From Methanobacteriota archaeon (lineage in GTDB: Archaea; Thermoplasmatota; Thermoplasmata; RBG-16-68-12): a stretch of DNA of 15,462 nucleotides. The notes under the pieces were generated by a model, which saw only the letters and a program-made list of their open reading frames with translations, did no database searches and was not told the DNA's origin. Made by a program: the position numbers and the translations under genes. Below, in pieces: positions 7,402 to 15,078 of this stretch (within the stretch, counting starts at the first letter, position 1; every line of letters starts with the position of its first letter). The DNA lies in NCBI GenBank assembly GCA_005878635.1, contig VBLS01000026.1, positions 1 through 15,462 on the forward strand, in the 5' to 3' direction.

Positions 7402-8547
7402 ACGAAGATCGCAGTAGCAGCTCCAGAATACGGTCGCATCTGGGGCGGGATCGGGACGTACGTCAGCCAGCTGCTCCACGGCCTCGGGCCCCATCATGAG
7501 GTGACGATCCTCGGAGGGAAAGAGGCGCGATCGTCGATCCCGAACGTCACGACGGTCCCGATGACCAACGGCGGAAGCGTGATGACGAACTACCTGAAAT
7601 TCCAACTCGCCCTCCGACGTCGGCTCCCGGACTTGATCCGCGAGTACCGGCCGGATCTTTTCATCGTGCACCACGCGCAGATGCCGGATCTTCTGACCTC
7701 GGGCGTCGATTGCCCGATCGTCGTGACGACGCACACCACGATCCTGGGCCAATCCCGCGGCATCCAGCAGGCTCGGCGTCGGGGCAGCCCGCTGGACGAA
7801 TCGGAGAAGACGACGCTGACCGTCCTCCCGGCGTTGCTCCCCGCGGAAGTCTACTATTGGAAGCGCGTCCGCCACGCCTTGTTCGTATCGAACGCCGTCC
7901 GGAACGAAGTGATGGGCGCCTACGAGCCGCGGCTGCGGACCGCCGCGACCGTCCTGAACGGACTCTCGCTCGACGACGCCCCGCCGGTCGGCGACGAACC
8001 ATCGGACGCCGCACCGATCCTGTTCACGGGAAGGCTCCTCGGGTGGAAGGGGCTCTCCGTGCTGTTCCGCGCCCTGACCGAGCTCTCCGGCGGAGAGCGG
8101 TTGGACGTGACGGGCAGCGGCGCGGTCGAGACCTGGAAGCGGCACGCGCAATCGCTCGGCCTGGGACCGGACCGCGTCCGGCTCCTCGGGGTAATCCCTC
8201 GGACGGAGTTGCTCGCCCGCCTCCGGGTCGCGTCCGTCGTCGTCGTCCCGAGCTTCATGGAAAGTTGCCCCTACTCCCTGATCGAAGCGATGGCGCTCGG
8301 CAAGCCGATCGTCGCGAGCAACGTGCCCGGCGTCACGGACATGGTCTCGGACGGCGAGTCGGCGCTGCTGGTCCCTCCCGGAGATCCCCACGCGCTCGCT
8401 GGCGCACTGCAGCGGATTCTCTCCGACGAATCGCTCGCCCGCCGACTCGGGGCGGCCGCCGGGCAACAGGCCCGAGACCGATTTTCCCTCGATCGGATGT
8501 CCAAGGAGACGCTGCGATACTTCGAGCAAGTGCTCGCGGCATCGTAG
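7402..8547 (+). CDS. GT4-type glycosyltransferase
   Basis: From ACG 7402 the protein has 381 residues and begins T-KIAVAAPEYGRIWGGIGTYV, the standard GT4 start in which Met would precede KIAV. The donor domain has LFTGRLLGWKGL and the EX7E motif SFMESCPYSLIEAMALG (E287 and E295), followed by NVPGVTDMVSDGESALLVPPG, a sequence common near the C-terminal end of GT4 enzymes. It probably transfers an activated hexose in the cytoplasm to a surface-glycan intermediate. GGAG at 7388-7391 lies 14 nt (first G) before the ACG. TTG 7336 would add 22 residues with no family resemblance and no ribosome binding site. The frame stays open upstream into the preceding gene, so gene callers may report a falsely long protein. 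Confidence 0.88.
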   Translation, partial: TKIAVAAPEYGRIWGGIGTYVSQLLHGLGPHHEVTILGGKEARSSIPNVTTVPMTNGGSVMTNYLKFQLALRRRLPDLIREYRPDLFIVHHAQMPDLLTSGVDCPIVVTTHTTILGQSRGIQQARRRGSPLDESEKTTLTVLPALLPAEVYYWKRVRHALFVSNAVRNEVMGAYEPRLRTAATVLNGLSLDDAPPVGDEPSDAAPILFTGRLLGWKGLSVLFRALTELSGGERLDVTGSGAVETWKRHAQSLGLGPDRVRLLGVIPRTELLARLRVASVVVVPSFMESCPYSLIEAMALGKPIVASNVPGVTDMVSDGESALLVPPGDPHALAGALQRILSDESLARRLGAAAGQQARDRFSLDRMSKETLRYFEQVLAAS

Positions 8548-8602
8548 CGGCTGGTGCGTCTGCCCTATTCGTTCGATTCGGTTGCGTGCCGGGCCAAAAC
8601 GA

Positions 8603-9838
8603 TCACTGGGCGTCCGGGGCGTCGGAGGGCCCCACGGATTTTCGCGGGTGCGCACGGCCCCTTAATCCGTTCGCCAAGCTGGACCATAACTCGAGGTACT
8701 CGACCAACGAGCGGTCGACCGAATATCGGTCCACGGCGACCTTTCGCGCCCCTTCCCGCAGCCGCTGGAGTTGGCCTTCGTTGGAGGACAATTCGATCAG
8801 CCGCTCGCTCGCGGCTTCCGGCGAACCGACCCGCAATCCGCTGACTCCCTCGACGACCGCCTCCTCGGATCCGGGGATGTCGGTTGTCAGGATCGGGATG
8901 CCCATCGCCAGGGACTCGAGCCACGCGAGGGGCGGCGCCGCGGTGGACCGGGCGTCCTGGATTGGGGACAGGAAGACGTCGGCGGCCAAGCGGGCGGCAT
9001 GGAAGGCCTCCGCGGATCCGAACACCCGAAGGCCCGGTCGCTCGGAGGCCTGGAAGGACTCCTTGAAGTGTTCCGGTTTGAAGCAGAAGAGGAAGGCGAA
9101 CTTCGAGGGGTCTCGATCGAGGACCAAGTTCGCAGTCTTCTCGGCCGCGTGGAAATCGTCCTCCGTCGTCTGTTGGATGAAGCCCGTCCAGAAGCTGACG
9201 AGGGTATCCTGCGAAAGTCCGAGTTCCTTCCTCGCCGTTTCTCGCGCGGCCGCGGTCGGCGGGGAGAAGCGTTCCGTGTCGATCCCCCATCGGATCATCC
9301 GGACGCGATCGGGCCGGTATCGAAGCTCCATCAGGCGCCGCTGGTAGGCATCCGAGAACGGGACGATCGTGTCGAAAGGGGCGAAGCTCGCTTCGAGGAA
9401 CAGATCGTACAGGGGTCGGTTCGGCTGGTACGTGGGCGCGGAGATCGTCATGGGGATTCGTGGGAACGCCGGCCGGAGCGCCAGCATCGCGGGCCCGTAG
9501 TTCTCGACGAAGTGGATCACGTCGGGACGGAACTCCGAACGCACCCGCCGCACCGCGCGGACGAGCCGCGGGAGGCTGATCGTCTTACTCAGATAGTTGT
9601 TCGTGCCCGCGAGGTGATTGTGGCTCAGGTTCATGCGTTGGTCCGGTCGGAAGTGGATCGGGATCGGAGGGACTCGAACGATCGGCAATCCATCGTCCGG
9701 GACGTCCTCGACCATCGCGGAGACGATTCGAAGCTCATGGCCGAGGCGCTTGAGGCCGCGGAAGATGTCCAGCCAGAAGTTCTTGTCCCCCGCGTGACGG
9801 AACGGCAAGATTCGTGAACCTACTATGAGGATCCGCAG
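8603..9838 (-). CDS. GT4-type glycosyltransferase, divergent from its neighbours
   Basis: From CTG 9838 the protein has 411 residues beginning L-RILIVGSRILPFRHAGDKN, the conserved first GT-B strand. A TTG at 9808 would cut this strand off. The acceptor domain contains RPDVIHFVENYGPAML, and the linker has IRWGIDTERFSP, characteristic of GT4 enzymes (N/W-G-[IV]-D-x-x-x-F). The donor site has APPLAWLESLAMGIPILTTD; the first glutamate of the EX7E motif is replaced, as in some GT4 branches. No membrane segment is seen. It converges with the + strand glycosyltransferase (55-base gap) and diverges from the next one. Sugar specificity is unknown. Confidence 0.87.
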   Translation of the reverse strand: MRILIVGSRILPFRHAGDKNFWLDIFRGLKRLGHELRIVSAMVEDVPDDGLPIVRVPPIPIHFRPDQRMNLSHNHLAGTNNYLSKTISLPRLVRAVRRVRSEFRPDVIHFVENYGPAMLALRPAFPRIPMTISAPTYQPNRPLYDLFLEASFAPFDTIVPFSDAYQRRLMELRYRPDRVRMIRWGIDTERFSPPTAAARETARKELGLSQDTLVSFWTGFIQQTTEDDFHAAEKTANLVLDRDPSKFAFLFCFKPEHFKESFQASERPGLRVFGSAEAFHAARLAADVFLSPIQDARSTAAPPLAWLESLAMGIPILTTDIPGSEEAVVEGVSGLRVGSPEAASERLIELSSNEGQLQRLREGARKVAVDRYSVDRSLVEYLELWSSLANGLRGRAHPRKSVGPSDAPDAQ

Positions 9839-9843
9839 GGACC

Positions 9844-9849
9844 ATCACC
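9844..9849 (-). promoter_or_regulatory. Shine-Dalgarno sequence GGTGAT for the CTG start
   Basis: GGTGAT on the - strand is a perfect match to the archaeal anti-Shine-Dalgarno and ends 5 nt before CTG 9838. It is 35 nt from the next conventional start (TTG 9808), too far to serve it. Confidence 0.55.
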
Positions 9850-9874
9850 GCCGAGGGAGACAATAGATCCATGG

Positions 9875-9887
9875 CATATTTGAAATT
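9875..9887 (-). promoter_or_regulatory. TATA box of the minus-strand glycosyltransferase
   Basis: On the - strand AATTTCAAATATG is strikingly AT-rich in the 167-base gap between divergent genes. Counting about 26 nt from its centre gives a transcript start near 9853 and a leader of about 15 nt, just long enough to hold the GGTGAT site before CTG 9838. Confidence 0.5.
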
Positions 9888-10005
9888 CTCCTCCCGTCGC
9901 TAGTCAATCCCGACCCCGTCATGACAGCCACGCGATAGTTGATGGCCCCCGACTCAATCTCTTGACGACCTCGGCAGGCACGCACGGCCGCGCACGAAGA
10001 GGACC

Positions 10006-11181
10006 ATGGAGACCTTGCGCATCGTCATCATCACGGAGACCCTCCCGCCGGCCCAGTTGAACCTGCAACCGTGGCGATACCTGGGTCGGCTCGCCCGGGC
10101 TCTCCAACAGGAGGGCCACGAGGCGTTCGCCGTGACGACGGAAGAAGGCCTCCCTTCTTGGAACGGCGTGCCGGTCGTTCGCCATCCGGAGCGAAGCGAT
10201 TTCCGAACGGCCCGCGGGCTCCGCAGACTCCTACAGGACCACAACGCCGACGGCGGCGTGGTGCGGATGACGGCTAGCCTGTTCTTTTCCATGCGCCAAT
10301 CGACACCTCCGGCGGCCTCTCGAGGTCGTCTCATCGGCGTCTTCCTGCGCCCGCTCCATGGGGGGCCCGACCTCGCGCGCCGCTTCCTCGACCCCGACCT
10401 CGCCTCCGAGACCCTATTGGACATGCATCACGCAGCCCTCTACGCGTCGCGGAAACTCGGGACCTGGCGAGAGGCGTCCGGCTACGTGGACGAGTTCGTG
10501 TTCCTCTGGGAGAGCGACCGACTGTCCGCCGTCTGGGCGGGCCTCGCGGCCGGCTCGTCCCATGTCGTCCGCCATCCGTTCGATCCTTCCTTCCGGGATC
10601 GGACGCCGGCTCCGCTCGGAGAGCGCCTGTCGCTCGACCTCCCGCCGGGGGCCCAGCGGGTGGTCTTCACAGGGCCTCCCGAACCGACGCGCGGCGTGGG
10701 CGATGTGGTCCGTCTCGCTCACCTCCTGCCTCCGGACCGACCGACCCAGGTCCTCCTCCTTCTTCGGGACGGGACGGTCCCGAGCCTCACGGCGACCAGC
10801 CACCGCGCCGGGGTACACGAAGTCCTCCAGATTCGCGGGCTCGTGACGGAAGATGAGCTGCGGGCCGTCTACCAACGGTCGCACGCCGCCGTGTTCCCGT
10901 ATCGATTCGTGCGCACGGGACTTCCTCTCGTCCTCCTCGAAGCGGTGGCCGCCGGGTTGCCGGTCGTGACCACGCGGGTTCATCCGATCCGCGAGTTGGA
11001 AGGACGGACGGGCCTCGTGTTCGCGAGGCCGCGAAATCCCGCAGACCTCGCCGGGGCCGTCCGAACGGCGCTCGAGGACGGCCGACGACAAGAACTCGCA
11101 CGGAAGAACGAGGCCTGGATGCGGGAGACTCCCGATTGGCCCTCGATCGCGAAGACGTACGTCTCGTTCGTGAAACGCTGA
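10006..11181 (+). CDS. GT-B (GT4-type) glycosyltransferase
   Basis: The 391-residue protein starts at ATG 10006 (AGAGGA 2 nt upstream, a tight spacing). TTG 10015 is an alternative that would put Met directly before RIVIITETLPPAQ. The donor half has RVVFTGPPEPTRGVGDV, then YQRSHAAVFPYRFVRTGLPL with VLLEAVAAGLPVVTT, the GT4 helix in which the second Glu of EX7E is kept and the first is not. No transmembrane segment is seen. The N-terminal half (residues 90-180) is divergent from the common GT4 pattern, with Met/His-rich stretches such as LLDMHHAALY, so acceptor use may be unusual. It is followed after 53 nt by the DUF1616 membrane protein, in the same direction. Confidence 0.82.
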   Translation: METLRIVIITETLPPAQLNLQPWRYLGRLARALQQEGHEAFAVTTEEGLPSWNGVPVVRHPERSDFRTARGLRRLLQDHNADGGVVRMTASLFFSMRQSTPPAASRGRLIGVFLRPLHGGPDLARRFLDPDLASETLLDMHHAALYASRKLGTWREASGYVDEFVFLWESDRLSAVWAGLAAGSSHVVRHPFDPSFRDRTPAPLGERLSLDLPPGAQRVVFTGPPEPTRGVGDVVRLAHLLPPDRPTQVLLLLRDGTVPSLTATSHRAGVHEVLQIRGLVTEDELRAVYQRSHAAVFPYRFVRTGLPLVLLEAVAAGLPVVTTRVHPIRELEGRTGLVFARPRNPADLAGAVRTALEDGRRQELARKNEAWMRETPDWPSIAKTYVSFVKR

Positions 11182-11190
11182 GACGGGGCG

Positions 11191-11201
11191 AGGGTTTTTG
11201 A
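11191..11201 (+). promoter_or_regulatory. Possible TATA box of the DUF1616 gene
   Basis: AGGGTTTTTGA lies about 38 nt before ATG 11235. A transcript starting about 26 nt after its centre (near 11222) would exclude the GTG at 11202 as start and give a short leader before ATG 11235. Confidence 0.4.
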
Positions 11202-11234
11202 GTGGCTCCCGGTTTCAATGCCCGGCCGTCCGCG

Positions 11235-12173
11235 ATGTTGCCCGCCGAAAAGCCTCGCACGAGTGGGGCGACCTTCCCCTACATCGGCCTGGCGGTCGCG
11301 GTCCTGGCGCTGTACGCAATCCTCGCCGTGGTCTCGCCTCCGAGCGCGATCCGGTCCCTCGTCGCGATCGCCGCCTTCTTCGCGATGGGATACTGCGCCC
11401 TCGCCCTGATTGCCGGGAACCGCCTCCCCATGTCGCCCGCGGAAATCCTGGCCTTCACGATCGGGCTGACGATCATCCTCACGTCCATTTCGGCCCTTGC
11501 GGTCTCGATCGCCCACATCCCGATCACCGAGTTCGCGGTCGTGACGATCGGGCTGCCCATCGCCGTCATCGCCTTCCTCGTGCGGCGGCCCGGCGGTCGG
11601 CCCTGGGCCTCGGCCGTCGCCTACGCCAAGGGGCTCTTCGACTTCTCGGACTATTCGACGGGCGAGAAGGGCGTCGTCGCCGCACTCTTCATCGCGATCG
11701 TCGGCGCCACAGCCTTCCTGCTGTCCACCGCCTCCCTCCAATTCCCCGTCGAGCACCAGATCGCCTTCGGGATCACCGGTCCCGATGGCACGGCGAACTC
11801 GCTCCCGCCCCCGCGGTCGTTCGCGAGCCGCGAGCCGAAGAACCTCACCCTCACCGCCCTAGGGAACGCGACCTCCGCGACCTTCACGCTGCGGATCCGT
11901 CTCGTCCCGATGAACGCGAAGGGCAACGAGACGTACGTTCGGATTCCGGCCAGCTCGGTGTTGCACTTCGACGCGACGGTCCTGGGCAACGGCTCGTTGG
12001 CCTACGGCGAATACACGGAGTCGATCTTCCTCCCCACGGAAGGTACCTGGACGAAGACCTTTTCAATCCTCGTGGACGCGACGAGCGGGACCTTCTTCCT
12101 GACGTTTAGCCTGTTAGCCGCAAGCAACTCGAAACTGGTCCGCGAGGTCTCCCTGCCGGTCGATATCACGTGA
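11235..12173 (+). CDS. DUF1616 membrane protein
   Basis: From ATG 11235 the protein has 312 residues; GTG 11202 would add 11. Four to five hydrophobic helices fill the first half (for example YIGLAVAVLALYAILAVV, EILAFTIGLTIILTSISAL, FAVVTIGLPIAVIAFLV and VVAALFIAIVGATAFLL). About 150 residues of predicted extracytoplasmic beta-rich domain follow. This domain carries at least four N-glycosylation sequons (NLT, NAT, NET, NGS). Topology matches the archaeal DUF1616 family: N-terminal helices, then an external domain that often begins with a Q-F-P-V-E-type segment, here LQFPVEHQIAFGI. The biochemical role is unknown; these proteins often sit in surface-polysaccharide loci. It converges with the next gene, with 7 nt between the stops. 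Confidence 0.8.
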   Translation: MLPAEKPRTSGATFPYIGLAVAVLALYAILAVVSPPSAIRSLVAIAAFFAMGYCALALIAGNRLPMSPAEILAFTIGLTIILTSISALAVSIAHIPITEFAVVTIGLPIAVIAFLVRRPGGRPWASAVAYAKGLFDFSDYSTGEKGVVAALFIAIVGATAFLLSTASLQFPVEHQIAFGITGPDGTANSLPPPRSFASREPKNLTLTALGNATSATFTLRIRLVPMNAKGNETYVRIPASSVLHFDATVLGNGSLAYGEYTESIFLPTEGTWTKTFSILVDATSGTFFLTFSLLAASNSKLVREVSLPVDIT

Positions 12174-12180
12174 GGCCGGA

Positions 12181-13974
12181 TCACGGAGGCGGGAGGGCCA
12201 TCACCCGGTAGATGGTGAAGGTCCCGTCTTCGAAGACGACCGCGAGATGTCGATCCTTGACGAACTTGTTGACCTGCGTGACGTTGAGCGGGCCCGGCAG
12301 CGCGGGCTGGAGGTAGAAGTTCGGCCGCGACTTCAACATCAACGTGTTGACGGCGATGTAATCGCCCACGGCGAGCCTCGACCACACGGACTCGTTCATC
12401 GTCGAGGCCGTGAAGACCGCAGAGCCGCCGTAGTCGATCTCCATGTCCGCGAAGCCCGCGAACGCATCGATCGCCAGCTGGTCGCCCCAGACGCGGTGGT
12501 GTCCGTACGCCTGGAGGGCCCAGTCCGCGGCGCGGAGGTCGTCCTGGCTGAAGAAGAGCGGAGAGTCGGTCGTACGCTGGGACGGCTCCTCGAAGTACGG
12601 TCGGACCGCGGACCCGGCAAGGTTGCCTCCCATGAACACCGCCGCGGCCAGGAGGCAGACCGCCAGGCGGGGAAGCCAATCGCGGTTCCGGCTCACCCTC
12701 CTCACGAGGCGGGACCACCGGCCCGTGGAGGCCCCCGCCATCCGGATGAGCGTGGCGGCGGCGAACGGCCCCATGATCAGGTTCGTGTACTCGCCGATCC
12801 GGAGGGTGACGAAGCTGAAGCCCGTGGAGACCAACGGGAGCGTGACGATGACGATGATCGCCGCGACGACGCCGTTGGCCACCGCGAACGAGTGCTCCCG
12901 GGAATTGCGGAAGCGGTACAGGCTGACGAGGCCGAGCAGCAAGACGATGAGCACGGAGGCGGCCAGCCAGGCGATCTCCTCGGGCGCGAACGTCCGCCCA
13001 AGGTTGGCACTCGGGCCCGAGGGCGGGAAGTTCTCCGGTGTGGTGAAGCGGCCGATGACCGTGGTCAGGTTCTGCTCATGCCCTTGGAAGATCGCGTAGG
13101 TGAAGAACGTGATGTACAGGGACAAGATCGCGATGAAATAGATGAAGAGGGTCCCGAAGCGGAACGTCGCGACGATCGGCCGGAACCTCGGACGGGACAT
13201 GAGGACCACGAGCGCGCCGAGCCAGCCCGCGAAGATGTACGAGGACAGGTGGTGCGTCATCACGATCCCGCCGGCGACGCACACGAACAGGAGCTGGGCC
13301 CGGCGCTGGGAGCTCCGGTCCGAGCTCCGCGTCAACATGACGAGGGACAGGAGCGAGAGGCCGACGAAGATAATGCCGATTCCCTGCTGCACCGGGACGT
13401 TGAAGAGGATCGAGGCGGTCCCCAGGTAGAAGAAGACGCCGAGCGCCGCGATGCGCGTGCTGAACAGGCGCCGGCCGATTGCGAAGACAGTCGTCGGGAC
13501 GGCCATGAGCCGGAGGAGGGCCTCGATCCACGCGTAGACCGCCGCGCCGGGCAAGCCCGCGGTCAGGATTACGTAGCCCATGAAGACGTTGCCGAGCGGA
13601 TAGAACGAATACGTCCGCGCGAAGCCATTGCCCGCCCCAGGAGCCCAGAAGCCACTATTCACGACGTCGGCGGTGAAGGAGTAGTTGAAGATCGGGTCCG
13701 TCGAGAAGATGATGCCGTGCGGCGCGGCGAGGGGATAGATGACGAAGAGGATGACGATCGGCGGGATGAGGAACGGGAGCTTCGGGGTCCGGACGAGGGC
13801 CACGAAGAACGGCGCGCACATCATCGCCATGTAGGCTAGGTAGAGGAGTCGCGGGACCCGGATGATTCCGGACTTGAACTCGAGGAAGACCGAGGTCAGT
13901 CCGATGATCCCGGTCAGGGAGATCGCGAGGGTCACAATGTCGAGGAACGCGGGCCCGCGGACACGCTCGGGCAA
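12181..13974 (-). CDS. Polytopic membrane protein resembling GT-C glycosyltransferases
   Basis: The protein has 597 residues from TTG 13974. About 12 hydrophobic helices occupy the first 450 residues. After the third helix is an external loop FSTDPIFNYSFTADVV with acidic residues where GT-C enzymes place their catalytic Asp/Glu. A THHLSSYIF segment sits in a later helix. The C-terminal ~130 residues form a soluble, probably external domain with aromatic strands and sequons (NES, NVT). Family knowledge: GT-C enzymes use lipid-phosphate sugars outside the membrane; assignment here rests on topology and one loop, so a polysaccharide polymerase or unknown membrane protein is also possible. No ATG is in frame. 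A TATA-like box about 29 nt upstream and no ribosome binding site suggest a leaderless transcript beginning at TTG. Confidence 0.78.
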   Translation of the reverse strand: MPERVRGPAFLDIVTLAISLTGIIGLTSVFLEFKSGIIRVPRLLYLAYMAMMCAPFFVALVRTPKLPFLIPPIVILFVIYPLAAPHGIIFSTDPIFNYSFTADVVNSGFWAPGAGNGFARTYSFYPLGNVFMGYVILTAGLPGAAVYAWIEALLRLMAVPTTVFAIGRRLFSTRIAALGVFFYLGTASILFNVPVQQGIGIIFVGLSLLSLVMLTRSSDRSSQRRAQLLFVCVAGGIVMTHHLSSYIFAGWLGALVVLMSRPRFRPIVATFRFGTLFIYFIAILSLYITFFTYAIFQGHEQNLTTVIGRFTTPENFPPSGPSANLGRTFAPEEIAWLAASVLIVLLLGLVSLYRFRNSREHSFAVANGVVAAIIVIVTLPLVSTGFSFVTLRIGEYTNLIMGPFAAATLIRMAGASTGRWSRLVRRVSRNRDWLPRLAVCLLAAAVFMGGNLAGSAVRPYFEEPSQRTTDSPLFFSQDDLRAADWALQAYGHHRVWGDQLAIDAFAGFADMEIDYGGSAVFTASTMNESVWSRLAVGDYIAVNTLMLKSRPNFYLQPALPGPLNVTQVNKFVKDRHLAVVFEDGTFTIYRVMALPPP

Positions 13975-13997
13975 CGACGGAACTCATCGCGGAGTCC

Positions 13998-14007
13998 TTG
14001 ATTAAGG
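13998..14007 (-). promoter_or_regulatory. TATA-like box of the polytopic membrane protein gene
   Basis: On the - strand CCTTAATCAA is centred about 29 nt before TTG 13974 and overlaps the TAA stop codon of the upstream regulator gene. Distance to the out-of-frame ATG at 13987 is only about 16 nt, too short for that codon to be the start of a transcript from this box. Confidence 0.45.
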
Positions 14008-14622
14008 CTTCGTCCCGAGGCGAACTTTGCCATCGTGCGCGCCGCGGGCGGGCCCCGGCGCAACGAGACGATACAGGGACCCTTCGCGCCGTACCCGTCC
14101 CGCCTTCTCGAGGCGCACGAGATGGTAGGACACGAGCTGGCGGCTGATCCCGAGGACCTTCGAGATCGTGGCGGGCTGCGCCCGCTCGAGGCGCCGTAAG
14201 GCTCCGACGATCCGGAGGCGGACGTCGCGGAACTCCCAGTGCTGGGCGTACAGGCGGTTCACGTCGGCCGCGCCTGCCTTGACGTAGTATCGAGCGCGTC
14301 CGTTCGTATCCTCCCTATAGACGAGCCCGTCTCGAAGGAGGGCGGCGAGGTGATACCGCGCCGTTCCGACCGCGATGTCCAGCGACCGCGCGACCGACCG
14401 GAAGTGGTCTCCCGGGAGTCGGACGAGGTGATCGTAGATTCGTCGACGGACCGGATGCTTGAGGCCCGCCATGATCGCGGCGCCGATCAGGAAGGAGGTC
14501 GCTTGGATCGAGATGGCCCCGCTCATCCGGGAGAAAGAGCGGAGGACGTAGTCGATCGCCTCCACCGTCCCGAGGAACCCGTAGGCGCTCGGGCTCGTGT
14601 CCTGGATGACGAAAACCCCCAA
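14002..14622 (-). CDS. Double winged-helix transcriptional regulator
   Basis: The 206-residue protein contains two winged helix-turn-helix domains in tandem: residues about 54-116 (KHPVRRRIYDHL, then DIAVGTARYHLAALLRDGLV and the wing RARYYVK) and about 133-187 (LRIVGALRRL, then ATISKVLGISRQLVSYHLVR and the wing GSLYRL). Each has the ArsR/MarR-like recognition helix with YHL. This paired-wHTH form is common in Thermoplasmatota and other Euryarchaeota. A hydrophobic N-terminal stretch (SFLIGAAIMAG) comes before the first domain, so membrane association is conceivable. The start is TTG 14622; the upstream in-frame codon is the TGA of the Roadblock gene, 9 nt away. It probably controls nearby surface genes or itself; no effector-binding domain is visible. 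Confidence 0.82.
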   Translation of the reverse strand: MGVFVIQDTSPSAYGFLGTVEAIDYVLRSFSRMSGAISIQATSFLIGAAIMAGLKHPVRRRIYDHLVRLPGDHFRSVARSLDIAVGTARYHLAALLRDGLVYREDTNGRARYYVKAGAADVNRLYAQHWEFRDVRLRIVGALRRLERAQPATISKVLGISRQLVSYHLVRLEKAGRVRREGSLYRLVAPGPARGAHDGKVRLGTKP

Positions 14623-14631
14623 CCCGTGTAC

Positions 14632-15078
14632 TCATCGAGGAGGACGTACTTTAACTCTAGGATTTCCCGTCGTACCCTCGAGGCGAGGCTGCGTCTCGCT
14701 CGCGATTTTCGAGAGCTGCGCGACGAGTTGGCGCACCGTCTTTCGCACGGCGCTTCGCGCCACGGATTTTTTCGCGATGACCACGAGGAACGCCTTCGAT
14801 CCGATCTTCGTGGCGACCATCTGGTAATCGCCGCCCTCGACCGCCACGGATTCCGACGCAGATCCTCCGAGGGTCTCGGTGATCGTGTCGATCGAGGCCA
14901 ACATCGTAGCCGCCATGACGCTCACGACATCGAGTCGGATGCCTTCCCGCGTCCAGGAGGCGAGGACCAATCCGGTCCGCCGGAGGAACAGGGCCGCGTC
15001 GATCCCCCGCTCCGGATCGATCGCGGAAAGGAAAGACAGGGCGGCCTGCTCTAGATTCGTTGACGACTCCCGCCCCAT
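14632..15078 (-). CDS. Roadblock/LC7-domain protein
   Basis: From ATG 15078 the protein has 148 residues. The fold signature is an initial helix (LEQAALSFLSAID), a strand with IDAALFLRRTGLVLASW, a long helix (DVVSVMAATMLASIDTITETL), then strands ESVAVEGGDYQMVATKIG and KAFLVVIAKK and a final long helix. This is the Roadblock/LC7 arrangement. Such proteins regulate small GTPases in archaea and bacteria; no Ras-like GTPase gene is in this window. GGAGG at 15087-15091 (- strand) stands in proper register before ATG 15078. The longer frame from 15261 was rejected because the additional 61 residues show no domain and would lie before this ribosome binding site. The C-terminal tail is basic (VKVRPPR). 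It lies in one operon-like row with the regulator. Confidence 0.85.
   Translation of the reverse strand: MGRESSTNLEQAALSFLSAIDPERGIDAALFLRRTGLVLASWTREGIRLDVVSVMAATMLASIDTITETLGGSASESVAVEGGDYQMVATKIGSKAFLVVIAKKSVARSAVRKTVRQLVAQLSKIASETQPRLEGTTGNPRVKVRPPR
14648..14656 (-). promoter_or_regulatory. TATA-like box before the regulator gene
   Basis: On the - strand AGTTAAAGT lies inside the 3' end of the Roadblock coding region, centred about 30 nt before TTG 14622. It could give the regulator its own leaderless transcript in addition to read-through from the Roadblock gene. Confidence 0.35.

Noticed and set aside
12247..13839. A 530-codon + strand frame opposite the polytopic membrane protein
   Set aside because: The translation is an Asp/Glu/Arg-rich string, a mirror of hydrophobic codons on the other strand; the - strand product has about 12 membrane helices and is the real gene.
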